Below, piece by piece: positions 36,632 to 45,439 of a DNA stretch of 64,000 bases. Position numbers and translations under genes: made by a program. The stretch lies in assembly GCA_009691855.1 (NCBI GenBank), contig SIAI01000012.1:32184-96183 (forward strand). The letters are read 5' to 3'. The stretch comes from Planctomycetota bacterium. GTDB lineage: Bacteria > Planctomycetota > UBA1135 > GCA-002686595. The first letter of the stretch is position 1. Each line of letters begins with the position of its first letter. The notes below the pieces were generated by a model, which worked only from the letters and a program-made list of their open reading frames with translations, ran no database searches and was not told the DNA's origin.

Positions 36632-38191
36632 ATGTTCCCCGCTCCCCGCGTCTGGAAGCTCGTCTGCGCGCTGGCCTTGAGCCTGGCGGCGTCGGCGCCC
36701 GCGGCGCAAGCGCCCGTCGTCGCGCCGGTCCCGATCGGCATCAACCTGCGGCCGATCACGCCCTACGATCGCGCCTGGGTCTTCGCCGACGCGCTGAAGA
36801 TGGCCAGCGACTGGCGCTACGAGAATGGGACCTCCGCTCCGCCCGCGCGCCGCTCGGGCAAGGGCGGCAAGCACCAGCCGCCGGTCGACGAGGTGCCGCT
36901 CGATCCCGACGGCTGGCCGCGTCCGACGCGCAACCGCGCGGTGACCTGCCAGTTCTTCGTCGGCATGCGCAGGCGCATCCCGGTCGGTGAATACGTGGTC
37001 ACGTGGCAGGGCAAGGGCACGCTCGAGTTCACCGGCCACGTCGGCGTGGTCAGCGAGGCGCCCAACCGTCTCGTGGTGAGCGTCGATGGTGTCAACGGCG
37101 GCCAGCCCGGGCTGCGGCTCAGCAACGTGGACAGCCTCGACCCGCTGCGCGACATCCACGTGTGGCTGCCGGGATTCGAGGACAGCTGTCACGCTTTCCA
37201 CCCCGCCTTCCTCGAGCGCCTGAAGCCGTTCTCGGTGCTGCGCTTCTACCCGTGGATGCGGGTGTACACGACCTCGGGCCGCTGGAACCAGCGCACCATG
37301 CTGAGCAGCGCGCGCCAGGGCACGCAGGAGGGCGTGGCGCTCGAGTACATGATCGATCTGTGCAACGAGCTCGACGCCGACCCGTGGTTCTGCATCCCGC
37401 ACACGGCCGACGACGTGTACGTGCGCAACTTCGCCACGCTGGTGCGCGACGCGCTGCACCACGATTCCAAGATCTACGTCGAGTTCTCGAACGAGACCTG
37501 GAACACCGACTTCCCCGCCGGCCAGTGGGCGCGCGAGCAGTCGCGTCTGCGCGGCATCCCGGCCATGGAGGTCGTGGCCGAGCGCGCGGCGCAAGTCTTC
37601 GACGTGTGGACGCAGGTGTTCGGCAAGCAGTCCGCGCGCATCGTGCGCGTGGCCGGCGTGCAGCTGCACAACCCGGGCATCGCCAACACGCTGTGCCGCG
37701 CGCTGGCCGGCAAGTTCGACGCCCTGGCCGTGGGCGCGTACTTCGGCGCGCGCGCCGATCGCGACTCGGTGGACCTGGACTCGACCGCCGAGCAGCTGCT
37801 GGCCGCGGCGCGCGCCAACCTCGACGACGCCGTGCTGCCGCGCCTGAGCGACCACCAGAACCTGGCCAACACCTTCACGACCGAGCTCGGGCGGCACATC
37901 GCGCTGCTGACCTACGAGGGCGGACAGTCGATCGTGGCGCGCTCACCCGGCGGCGGACTGGGCGTGGAGGCCTCCTTGGCTTGCCAGGACCTGCCGGCCA
38001 TGTTCGACGCCTATCGCGCGCTGATCGACGGCGCCCAGGCGCGCGGCGTCGAGCTGTTCGTGGGCTACGACTTCTGCGGGCCGCGCGGCAGCGCGGACAC
38101 CTTCAGCGTGCTCGAGTACCTGCAACAGCCGCTGGACCAGGCGCCCAAGTACCGCGCGCTCGTGCAGGGCTGGGAAACGCGCGGGCAATGA
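36632..38191 (+). CDS. Secreted glycosidase-like protein of the EPS operon
   Basis: A 519-residue protein with a signal peptide (WKLVCALALSLAASAPAAQA). After an N-terminal beta-like region (PIGINLRPITPYDRAW), the main part looks like a TIM-barrel glycoside hydrolase: VLRFYPWMRVY, DADPWFCIPHTADD, IYVEFSNETWN (candidate acid/base Glu) and LLTYEGGQS (candidate nucleophile Glu). This pattern is shared by a group of uncharacterised proteobacterial and planctomycete proteins often annotated as cellulose-binding. It could trim or release the exopolysaccharide. ATG at 36632 with AGAGG upstream is preferred over a GTG at 36551 since it begins the signal peptide. Confidence 0.7.
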   Translation: MFPAPRVWKLVCALALSLAASAPAAQAPVVAPVPIGINLRPITPYDRAWVFADALKMASDWRYENGTSAPPARRSGKGGKHQPPVDEVPLDPDGWPRPTRNRAVTCQFFVGMRRRIPVGEYVVTWQGKGTLEFTGHVGVVSEAPNRLVVSVDGVNGGQPGLRLSNVDSLDPLRDIHVWLPGFEDSCHAFHPAFLERLKPFSVLRFYPWMRVYTTSGRWNQRTMLSSARQGTQEGVALEYMIDLCNELDADPWFCIPHTADDVYVRNFATLVRDALHHDSKIYVEFSNETWNTDFPAGQWAREQSRLRGIPAMEVVAERAAQVFDVWTQVFGKQSARIVRVAGVQLHNPGIANTLCRALAGKFDALAVGAYFGARADRDSVDLDSTAEQLLAAARANLDDAVLPRLSDHQNLANTFTTELGRHIALLTYEGGQSIVARSPGGGLGVEASLACQDLPAMFDAYRALIDGAQARGVELFVGYDFCGPRGSADTFSVLEYLQQPLDQAPKYRALVQGWETRGQ

Positions 38192-38207
38192 AACGGCGGA
38201 CCCCAGC

Positions 38208-39551
38208 TTGAAGGCGGCCAAACGCAACGAGCTGCCCGTCAGCCAGCGCCCCGGAGCGCTGCCCGAGGTGGACCTGCGCGGCATCGGCGTGCACGCCGTC
38301 AGCCAGGTGGAGTGCGTCGAGTACGTGCTCGACGAGCTCGACGCCGGCCGCGGTGGCTGGGTGGTCACGCCCAACCTCGATCACCTGCTGCGCACCGCGC
38401 GCGACCGCGAGTTCGCCGAGCTCTACTCGGAGGCCAGGCTGCGCGTGGTGGACGGCCAGCTGCTGGTGTGGGCCCTGGCGCTGCAGCGCACACCGGTGCC
38501 CGAGCGCGTGGCCGGCTCCGACCTGATCTCGAAGCTGTCGGCGGGCGCGGCGACGCGCAAGCGCTCGGTCTTCCTGCTGGGCGGCAACCCGGGCACGGCC
38601 CGCAAGGCGGCCGAGGTGCTGCAGGCGCGTTATCCGGGCTTGATCGTGGCCGGCACCGACTGCCCGCCGTTGGGCTTCGACAAGGACGCGCTGGCCATGG
38701 CGCGTCTGTCGCGCCGGATCCACCAGGCCAAGCCCGACATCGTTTTCGTCGCGCTGGGCTCGCCCAAGCAGGAGCTCGTCATCCGCCACCTGCGTCACGA
38801 TCGGCCCGAGGCCTGGTGGCTGGGCGTGGGCATCAGCTTCAGCTTCCTGTGCGGCGAGGTGCAGCGCGCGCCGGTGTGGATGCAGCGCGTGGGCCTGGAG
38901 TGGCTGCATCGCGTGTGGCAGGAGCCGGGGCGCCTGTTCAAGCGCTACTTCGTGGACGGGCTGCCCTTCGCGCTGCGTCTGCTGGCGCAGAGCGCCGTGC
39001 GCGGCGTGCTGCCGATGGGCAAGACCGCCGGACCCTACGGCACGCAGCGTCCGCGCGCGCTGCTGGTGGACGACGATCCGCAGGCGCTCGACCACCTCGA
39101 GCTGCTGCTCTCCAGTCGCTACCCCGACCTGGAGCTCACCACGCGCAGGACGCCCGACGTAGCGGGCTCGTTCGACTTCTACTTCCTCGACAACGACTTC
39201 GAGGGCGAGCTCATGGCCGGGCAGCTGGCGCGCGAGATCCGCACGCGCAACAAGGAGGCCCTGGTGATCGCGTTCTCGGGCACGCTCGACATCGAGACGC
39301 TCAAGGGGCTGATCAACGCCGGCTGCGACGGCGCGGCGGAGAAGGGCGTGACCAGCTCGTTGCGCCCGATCCTGGCGCTGGTCGAGAAGCGCCTGAGCGA
39401 GATGGTCGACAGCCACAAGCGCGCCGCCGGCCCCTTCGGCGGCGTCAAGCACGCCGCGGGCTCGATCCGCGACATCCTCGAGGACTGGAACGAGCGTCCC
39501 GGCGAGACCCCCGCAAGCCAGTCCGACGAGCAGCAGAGGAAGAGCGCGTGA
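38208..39551 (+). CDS. WecG/TagA/CpsF glycosyltransferase fused to a receiver domain
   Basis: A 447-residue fusion. Residues 25-265 are a GT26 domain: [43 protein letters not shown] and GEVQRAPVW. WecG/TagA enzymes add a sugar (for example ManNAc or a related residue) to a lipid-linked intermediate. Residues 283-400 form a receiver with [12 protein letters not shown] (D288 region), YFLDNDFEG (D328 as acceptor), FSGT and AEKGVT. A last helix ends DWNERPGE. The start is TTG at 38208 and the gene is in the middle of the operon, 17 bp after the glycosidase-like gene. The fused receiver suggests activity control by phosphorylation. Confidence 0.88.
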   Translation: MKAAKRNELPVSQRPGALPEVDLRGIGVHAVSQVECVEYVLDELDAGRGGWVVTPNLDHLLRTARDREFAELYSEARLRVVDGQLLVWALALQRTPVPERVAGSDLISKLSAGAATRKRSVFLLGGNPGTARKAAEVLQARYPGLIVAGTDCPPLGFDKDALAMARLSRRIHQAKPDIVFVALGSPKQELVIRHLRHDRPEAWWLGVGISFSFLCGEVQRAPVWMQRVGLEWLHRVWQEPGRLFKRYFVDGLPFALRLLAQSAVRGVLPMGKTAGPYGTQRPRALLVDDDPQALDHLELLLSSRYPDLELTTRRTPDVAGSFDFYFLDNDFEGELMAGQLAREIRTRNKEALVIAFSGTLDIETLKGLINAGCDGAAEKGVTSSLRPILALVEKRLSEMVDSHKRAAGPFGGVKHAAGSIRDILEDWNERPGETPASQSDEQQRKSA

Positions 39552-40315
39552 AGTCTGGCGAACCGCAGCCCCTGCGCGGCGTGCTCTCGCTGGAGGGCGT
39601 CGATCCCGCGCGCGTGCACCGCGAGTGGCAGGTCACCAACACGTTGTGGGCCCTGACGCAGCGCTTCCTCGCACTGGTGCTGTTGCTGCTGTCCTTGCCG
39701 CTGATGCTGGTGCTGTACCTGCCGGTGCGGCTCTCGGCGCGCGCGCCGTTCTTCTTCAAGCAGAAGCGGCCGGGCTTCATGGGGCGTGACTTCACCATCT
39801 GGAAGATCACCACCATGCGCAGCGGCAGCGACAAGGTCGCCAAGTACGAGAAGGGCGTCACGCTCGACGACCCCAACGTGACGCGCGTCGGACGCTTCCT
39901 GCGCGACACGAAGATCGACGAGCTGCCGCAGCTCTGGAACGTCGTGCGCGGCGAGATGGAGCTGGTCGGTCCGCGGCCGATCGCGGCCGGGCTGAACAAG
40001 GTCCTGTGCGCGGCCATCCCGGGCTTCAACCACCGCTATCTGGTCAAACCCGGCCTGACCAACGTCAGCCAGGTGTCGGTGCTCGAGAACGCGCTGGGCG
40101 ACAAGGCGATCGAGGACTGGAAGCTGCGCTTCGAGGGTGAAGAGCACTACATCCGCAACAAGTCCGTCTCCTACGACCTGATCTTGATCGCGCTCACGGT
40201 CGTCTTCGTGCTGCGCAAGGCCCTGCGGCGCGTGCTCCGCCCGCGCCGGCGCGCCGGCACGCTGCGGCACATGCCCGCGGCCGAGTCCTCTGCCTCCACG
40301 CGCAAGCGCGCCTGA
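39548..40315 (+). CDS. Polyprenyl-phosphate sugar-1-phosphate transferase (priming enzyme)
   Basis: A 255-residue monotopic phosphoglycosyl transferase that starts repeat-unit synthesis by placing a sugar phosphate on undecaprenyl phosphate. One membrane helix lies near residues 40-60 ([20 protein letters not shown]). The conserved core follows: [38 protein letters not shown] and [10 protein letters not shown]. It is the short PglC/PssY-like class without the extra N-terminal helices of WbaP. The GTG start overlaps the preceding stop (GTGA). A basic tail ends the protein. Confidence 0.92.
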   Translation: MKSGEPQPLRGVLSLEGVDPARVHREWQVTNTLWALTQRFLALVLLLLSLPLMLVLYLPVRLSARAPFFFKQKRPGFMGRDFTIWKITTMRSGSDKVAKYEKGVTLDDPNVTRVGRFLRDTKIDELPQLWNVVRGEMELVGPRPIAAGLNKVLCAAIPGFNHRYLVKPGLTNVSQVSVLENALGDKAIEDWKLRFEGEEHYIRNKSVSYDLILIALTVVFVLRKALRRVLRPRRRAGTLRHMPAAESSASTRKRA

Positions 40316-40325
40316 TCGGACCCGC

Positions 40326-41342
40326 ATGTCGTCCCCCGACCCGCTCGCCTACGCGCTCCTCATCGGCCAGGGCCGCTCGGGCACGAACTACCTGCTCAGC
40401 CTGCTGGACCAGAGCGCGGCGACGCACTGCCGCAACGAGCCGGACCAGCTCGACTCGAGCGCGCTCGCGCAGCTCGCCGAGTTCCGCTTCTTCGTGGACG
40501 ACGAGGCGCGCCTGGCGCAGCGCTTCGACCCCGCCTTCCTGCAAGCGGCGCGTTGCGTCGGTCCGCGCGACCACATGGCCGACGTGGAGAAGGACTGGCT
40601 GAAGCGCGGCCGGCGCCGGGCCGGGTATTTCTTCCTGCGCCAGCGCTACCGCGCGGTCGAGCGCCTGATCCACCGGCGCAAGCCCATGGACGGCAAGGAG
40701 CATCCGTTCCCCGGCTGGATGGTCGATCCCGCCGCGCTCGCACGGAGCTACCACGTCTTCAAGCTCAACGCCGCCGTCGGTTACGGTGCCTGGGCGTTGC
40801 GCACGCGGCCGGCGGCGCGCGTGCTGCAGATCGTGCGGCACCCCGGCGGCTTCGCCAAGTCGTGGCTCAAGCGCTGGGTGCGCGGCGAGGGCGGCATGGA
40901 CCGCGGCCAGGGCACGGCCGACGCCGTGCGCGACGAGGAGCGCCTGCGTGAGGTGGCGCGCCGTGACCCGCGCTGGGCGCGGCTGTTCGGCGACATCGAC
41001 GGCATGGGCCGCGCCGAGGGCGAGCTGTGGTGGTGGCGCTACGTGAACGAGGCCCTGCACGAGGCCGGGCGCGGGCGCGAAAACTACACGCTGGTGCTGT
41101 ACGAGGACCTGGCGCGCGATCCCGAGCGCACCAGCGCCGAGGTCTACCGCGCCTGCGGCCTCGAATGGAACGATGAGCTCGGACGGCGCGTGCGCGCGCT
41201 CTCGGGCGACGCCGAGAGGATCGCGCGCGCCTGGAAGGACGAGCTCGAGCCCGAGCTGGTCGCGCTGGTCGAGAAGGTGCTCGACGGCAGCCCGATGGCG
41301 GGCTGGTGGGGCGAGAGCGGGGGTAGGCATGCCGCCGCGTGA
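40326..41342 (+). CDS. Second sulfotransferase-like protein of the EPS operon
   Basis: A 338-residue cytoplasmic protein with a P-loop-like LLIGQGRSGTNYLLSLL (residues 11-27) similar to the 5'-phosphosulfate loop of sulfotransferases. Further on is VLQIVRHPGGFAKSWLKRW, where R and S fit the 3'-phosphate-binding segment. LVLYEDLARDPERT is the usual C-terminal motif. It is less typical than the sulfotransferase at 32695, but the same fold is likely. Two sulfotransferases point to sulfation at two positions or on two substrates. It overlaps the next gene by 14 bp. Confidence 0.75.
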   Translation: MSSPDPLAYALLIGQGRSGTNYLLSLLDQSAATHCRNEPDQLDSSALAQLAEFRFFVDDEARLAQRFDPAFLQAARCVGPRDHMADVEKDWLKRGRRRAGYFFLRQRYRAVERLIHRRKPMDGKEHPFPGWMVDPAALARSYHVFKLNAAVGYGAWALRTRPAARVLQIVRHPGGFAKSWLKRWVRGEGGMDRGQGTADAVRDEERLREVARRDPRWARLFGDIDGMGRAEGELWWWRYVNEALHEAGRGRENYTLVLYEDLARDPERTSAEVYRACGLEWNDELGRRVRALSGDAERIARAWKDELEPELVALVEKVLDGSPMAGWWGESGGRHAAA

Positions 41343-43323
41343 ACCGCTGGCGCGCCCGGCGCGCGCCGACGCCCTCGTGGCCGTGCTGGTGGCCGCGCTC
41401 GGCCTGAGCACGCTCGAGACCGTCTACGCCTTCGCCGAGCGCTGGTACCACGCGCCGGCGTACTTCGCGCTCTCGGCCGGACTCACGCTAGCGCTGGCGC
41501 TGGCGGTGGGGCTCGCCTCGGCGCTGCTGCGTCTCTCCCCTGGTCTGGCGCTCGCCGCCTGGTGCGGCCTGTGTCTCGGCTTCAGCTGGGGCTGGATCGA
41601 CGGTGCCGCCGGCTTCGCCGTCGCCGCGCTGGCCACGCTGCCCAGCTTCGCGCGTCGCACGCGGCCCGCGGTGCTGGGCGCGGTCGCGGCCCTGGCGCTC
41701 GCCTGCGCCTACCTGAAGTGCACGGCCTTCGCCGAGCATCTCGGGCACAAGGACGACTTCGTCTACGAGTCGGTCGGCGCGGCGCTGCTCTTGCCGCTGA
41801 CGCTGTGCGCCCTGGCGTTCGTGCTCGCACTCCTGCCGGCGCGCGTGTCCTCCGGCCTGCGCGTGGCGGGACTGCTGCTGTTCGGCTGCGTCGTGTCGCT
41901 GCGTCCGCGCCTGGAGCGCGGCGACGGCGAGCACCGCCAGCCGCCCGACGGCTATGCCTCCTCGGCTCCGCGCGTGGCGGGTGAGAAGAAGCCCAACGTG
42001 TTCGTGATCGTGCTCGACACGGTGCGCGCCGACCACCTCTCGCTGTACGGCTATGAGCGCGAGACGACGCCCGAGCTCGCGCACTTCTTCCAGTCGCGCA
42101 AGAACGCGGTGCTGTACCCGCGCGCCTACGCCAACGGCACCTGGACCGTGCCCTCGCACGGCTCGCTGTTCACCGGGCAGCTGCCCGGCACCCACGGCGC
42201 GCACTTCTCGCTCACGGGCGAGGTGCGCAGCGGTTTCTCCATCGCCGACGGACTGCCCACGCTGGCCGAGCGCATGCAGGAGAGCGGCTACGCGACCCTG
42301 GCCGGCTACGCCAACCACTGGCTGCACTCGGTACACGGCTTCCCGCGCGGCTTCGATCGCTACCTGCGCGCGCCCGATACGGACGAGCTGCCTTTCGTGG
42401 GCGAAGCCCTGCGTCAGCGCTACCTGCCGAGCACGCTGTGGGAGGTGGCCAAGGGCTGCGCGCGCGCCACGGACGTGAACGCCACGCTCCTCTCCATGCT
42501 CGCGCCCTGGGCCGAGGGCCCGAACCCGCTGTTCGTGTTCGCGAACTACGTCGACGCGCACGGCCCCTACGCGCCGCCCGAGCCGTTCAAGGGGCACTTC
42601 CTGCCCGTGCACGACGGCGAGCACTCCGAGCACCTCTCGAGCAGCTTCTCCAACGAGCGCATCGCGCAGCTGACCGCGCGCTACGACGAGGAGCTCGCCT
42701 ACCTCGACCACCAGGTCGGCGAGCTCTTCCGCGCGCTGGACCAGCGCGGCCTGCTGCACAGCTCGTGGATCTTCGTCACCGCCGACCACGGCGAGGCCTT
42801 CGGCGAGCACGCCGTGTTCGAGCATGGCACGACCGTCTACGACGAGGTCACGCACGTGCCGCTGCTCGTCTTCCCGCCGCAGGGCGCGAGCCTGACCCCG
42901 ACCAACGATCCCGTCAGCCTGGTGGACGTCGCCGCCACCGTGGCCAGCATCGGCGGGAGCACGCTGGACGGCCCCGGTCGCGACCTGCGCGCGCTCGGCG
43001 CCAGCGGCACGCACGCGACCGCGATCGAGTTCTACGGCGACGCGCTCAAGGCCGCCAAGCTCGGCGCGCTGGCGCAGCGCCCGGCGCGCGCGGTGATCGT
43101 CGGGCACCACAAGCTGGTCGCCTACGCGGATGCACTCGAGCTCTACGACCTGGACAGCGACCCGGGCGAGCACGTGAACCTCGCGAGCGCCCTGCCGCAC
43201 CTGGTCGAGCAGTTGAAGGGATCCTTGCCGTCGTTCCAGGACCCGCTCGTCCGCGCCGGAGCCGACACCGAGCTCGACGACTCGCTGAGCGGGCTCGGCT
43301 ACATCGGCGGACCGAACAACTGA
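41329..43323 (+). CDS. Membrane-bound sulfatase-superfamily enzyme with Thr at the nucleophile position
   Basis: A 664-residue protein with about six N-terminal helices (to residue 200) and a periplasmic alkaline-phosphatase-superfamily domain. Metal motifs are clear: VFVIVLDTVRADHLS and FVTADHGEAFGEH. At the place where type I sulfatases have Cys/Ser-x-Pro-Ser-Arg, it has T273-V-P-S-H, so formylglycine cannot form. It is thus better seen as a phosphotransferase or phosphodiesterase acting through Thr, although many such proteins are named sulfatases. The end, LSGLGYIGG, is a common sulfatase-family tail. Its start lies in the previous gene, so it belongs to the EPS operon and may decorate the polymer outside the cell. 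Confidence 0.8.
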   Translation: MPPREPLARPARADALVAVLVAALGLSTLETVYAFAERWYHAPAYFALSAGLTLALALAVGLASALLRLSPGLALAAWCGLCLGFSWGWIDGAAGFAVAALATLPSFARRTRPAVLGAVAALALACAYLKCTAFAEHLGHKDDFVYESVGAALLLPLTLCALAFVLALLPARVSSGLRVAGLLLFGCVVSLRPRLERGDGEHRQPPDGYASSAPRVAGEKKPNVFVIVLDTVRADHLSLYGYERETTPELAHFFQSRKNAVLYPRAYANGTWTVPSHGSLFTGQLPGTHGAHFSLTGEVRSGFSIADGLPTLAERMQESGYATLAGYANHWLHSVHGFPRGFDRYLRAPDTDELPFVGEALRQRYLPSTLWEVAKGCARATDVNATLLSMLAPWAEGPNPLFVFANYVDAHGPYAPPEPFKGHFLPVHDGEHSEHLSSSFSNERIAQLTARYDEELAYLDHQVGELFRALDQRGLLHSSWIFVTADHGEAFGEHAVFEHGTTVYDEVTHVPLLVFPPQGASLTPTNDPVSLVDVAATVASIGGSTLDGPGRDLRALGASGTHATAIEFYGDALKAAKLGALAQRPARAVIVGHHKLVAYADALELYDLDSDPGEHVNLASALPHLVEQLKGSLPSFQDPLVRAGADTELDDSLSGLGYIGGPNN

Positions 43324-43338
43324 CGCGGCCGCCGAGGC

Positions 43339-44457
43339 TCAGGTGGCACGACTCGCCAGCGCGCGTCGCTCGCGCGGCCGGCCCGCGTGCGCCACGAGGT
43401 GGTCGGCGATGCGCTCGCTGACCTTGCCGTCGGTCGGGCCGACCAGCGCGCTCACCGCCGCGCGTCGCGCCGCGCCGAAGCGCTGCGGTTGCGCGAGTTC
43501 CTCCTCCACCAGCCGCCGCAGGTCGCGGTAGCGCGGCGCGTGCGCGGCCATGGCGCGGTAGGGATCGATCGAGCCATCCAGGCGTTTCCTCAGGCGATAG
43601 GCGAGCGGCCCGCGCCGCGTCCAGTGCACCCACAGGAAGTCGCACCACACGATCGGGCGCTCGAGCGCGGCGAACTCGAACAAGACGCTCGACTCGTCGC
43701 TGATCAGGAGGTTGGCGCTGGCCATGTACGGCAGCGGGTCGAACTCGTCGAAGCTCGCCACGTGCACGTTCGGCGCGCGCGACCACAGCTCCATCAGCCG
43801 CCGGTGGCTCTTCTTCTTGCCGCCGAAGAACGACAGCGAATGCGGCTTGACCAGCAGGTTGAAGTCGGCGAAGTGTGCCGGGAACTGCTCGTCCATCTTG
43901 GGGAACGAGCTCGGCATGTGCGTCGGCGCGTAGAGCAGCGTCTTCTTCGCCGGATCGAGGCCGAGCGCGGCGAGGTCGAGGCGCGGGCGCTCCGCCGGCG
44001 GATAGAAGAACGGATCGACCTTGGCATAGCCGACGGCGACGAGCGGCGCGCCGGGGAACAGCTCGCCGAGGCGACGCGCGTAATGGGGGCCCTCGATGAA
44101 GCGCACGTCCATCTCCATCAGCGTGGGGGAGTAGACGTCGCTCTTCGTGCCGATGCCGTGGTACAGCATCGCCGTGCGCGTCTCCGCGGGGAGCTCGGCG
44201 ACGTAGGCGTAGCCGTTGCCGAAGAGCACCCAATCCGGGCGTTCGCGGAGGTACCAGGCCAGGCCCGCCTCCTTGGTGGGGAACCACTGCGCGGGTAGGC
44301 CCAGGCGCGCAATGGCGCGCTGCGCCGCGGCCAGCTGCGTCGGGCGGTTCTCGTAGAGCGCGAAGGCGCACTCGACGCCGCGCGCCTTCAGCACGCGATA
44401 CACGGGCAGGTACTGCGTCAGGAAGTAGAGCTCGCGCGTGTCGAAGAAGACCTTCAT
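43339..44457 (-). CDS. CDP-glycerol glycerophosphotransferase-like enzyme (TagB/TagF family)
   Basis: A 372-residue GT-B-like enzyme without an N-terminal helix. AMLYHGIGTKSDVYSP, LLYAPTHMPSS, LLVKPHSLSF and LLISDESSVLFEFAALERPIV match the family that transfers glycerol- or ribitol-phosphate from CDP-activated forms to glycan carriers. It is divergent from a nucleotidyltransferase gene, which may supply the CDP-activated substrate. It converges with the EPS operon's last gene (15 bp between stops), so it probably modifies the same or a related envelope polymer. ATG at 44455-44457. Confidence 0.78.
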   Translation of the reverse strand: MKVFFDTRELYFLTQYLPVYRVLKARGVECAFALYENRPTQLAAAQRAIARLGLPAQWFPTKEAGLAWYLRERPDWVLFGNGYAYVAELPAETRTAMLYHGIGTKSDVYSPTLMEMDVRFIEGPHYARRLGELFPGAPLVAVGYAKVDPFFYPPAERPRLDLAALGLDPAKKTLLYAPTHMPSSFPKMDEQFPAHFADFNLLVKPHSLSFFGGKKKSHRRLMELWSRAPNVHVASFDEFDPLPYMASANLLISDESSVLFEFAALERPIVWCDFLWVHWTRRGPLAYRLRKRLDGSIDPYRAMAAHAPRYRDLRRLVEEELAQPQRFGAARRAAVSALVGPTDGKVSERIADHLVAHAGRPRERRALASRAT

Positions 44458-44519
44458 CGAGTGTCGGGGCCCTGGCGGCCGGGCGCGGCGCAGAATACCC
44501 TCTGCGCGCGAGTGAGCGC

Positions 44520-45278
44520 ATGGCGACGGTCCGACAAGCGATGATCCTCGGGGCGGGCATGGGCGTGCGCCTGAAGGAGCTCGGCCAGCACACGCCGAAG
44601 GGCTTCCTGCGCCTGGGCGCGCGGCCGATCGTCGAGGAGGCGCTCGAGCGCCTCGCCGCCGTCGGCATCGAGCGCGTCGTGATCGCCACCGGCCACCACG
44701 CCGAGCTCTACGAGGACCTGGCGCGCCGCAACCCGGGCTTCGTGCGCACCGTGCACAACGCGCGCTATGCCGACAGCGGCAGCCTGTACTCGCTGTGGTG
44801 CGCGCGTGCCGAGCTCCCCGAGGACTTCCTGCTGCTCGAGTCCGACCTGATCTACGAGCGCCGCGCGCTGCGTGAGGCGCTCGAACACCCGAGCCCCGAC
44901 GTGCTGCTGGTCTCGGCTCCGACCGACGCGCGCGACGAGGTGTGGGTCGAGGCGCGCGACGGGTGCCTGGTGGACATGTCGAAGGACCGCGCCGCGCTCG
45001 GGAGCGCGATCGCCGGCGAGCTCGTGGGCATCACCAAGGTCTCGCGGCCGTTCTTCGCCGAGATGCTGCGCGTGGGCGAGCGCCTCTTCCGCGAGACGCT
45101 GAAGGTCGACTACGAGCTCGAGGGGCTGGTCCAGGCCGCGCGCGCGCGACCGCTGCCGGTGCATCTCGTCCCTGATCTCGTCTGGGCGGAGATCGACGAC
45201 CTCCATCACCTGGAGCGCGCGCGCACGAGCGTCTATCCCGAGCTGCTGCGCCGCGACGCCCTGTCGAGCGCTCGCTGA
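44520..45278 (+). CDS. NTP-transferase (LicC-like nucleotidyltransferase)
   Basis: A 252-residue enzyme with a nucleotide-binding signature MILGAGMGVRL (residues 8-18) and HTPKGFLRLG (K27), VVIATGHHAELYED and ADSGSLYSLWCAR. This is the NTP_transf_3 class of sugar and alcohol phosphate activators; the GSLYSLW segment recalls phosphocholine cytidylyltransferase LicC. A role in making a CDP-alcohol for the divergent glycerophosphotransferase-like gene is a reasonable inference. The 62-bp gap between the two divergent starts must hold both promoters. Substrate unproven; other sugar phosphates are possible. Confidence 0.78.
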   Translation: MATVRQAMILGAGMGVRLKELGQHTPKGFLRLGARPIVEEALERLAAVGIERVVIATGHHAELYEDLARRNPGFVRTVHNARYADSGSLYSLWCARAELPEDFLLLESDLIYERRALREALEHPSPDVLLVSAPTDARDEVWVEARDGCLVDMSKDRAALGSAIAGELVGITKVSRPFFAEMLRVGERLFRETLKVDYELEGLVQAARARPLPVHLVPDLVWAEIDDLHHLERARTSVYPELLRRDALSSAR

Positions 45279-45439
45279 GCCGTCACCGGGCGCAGATGCG
45301 CTACGCCCGCGGAGCGCCGGGCGCTGGCCCTTGCCCAGCTCTTGCCTTCCGGCGCGTTCGGGCCCTGAGCGGCACGTCCGTTGCCTTGCCGCGGCGCGCG
45401 CGAGGGTCCTCCGCGCTCGAAGGCCGCAACCCCAAGCTC

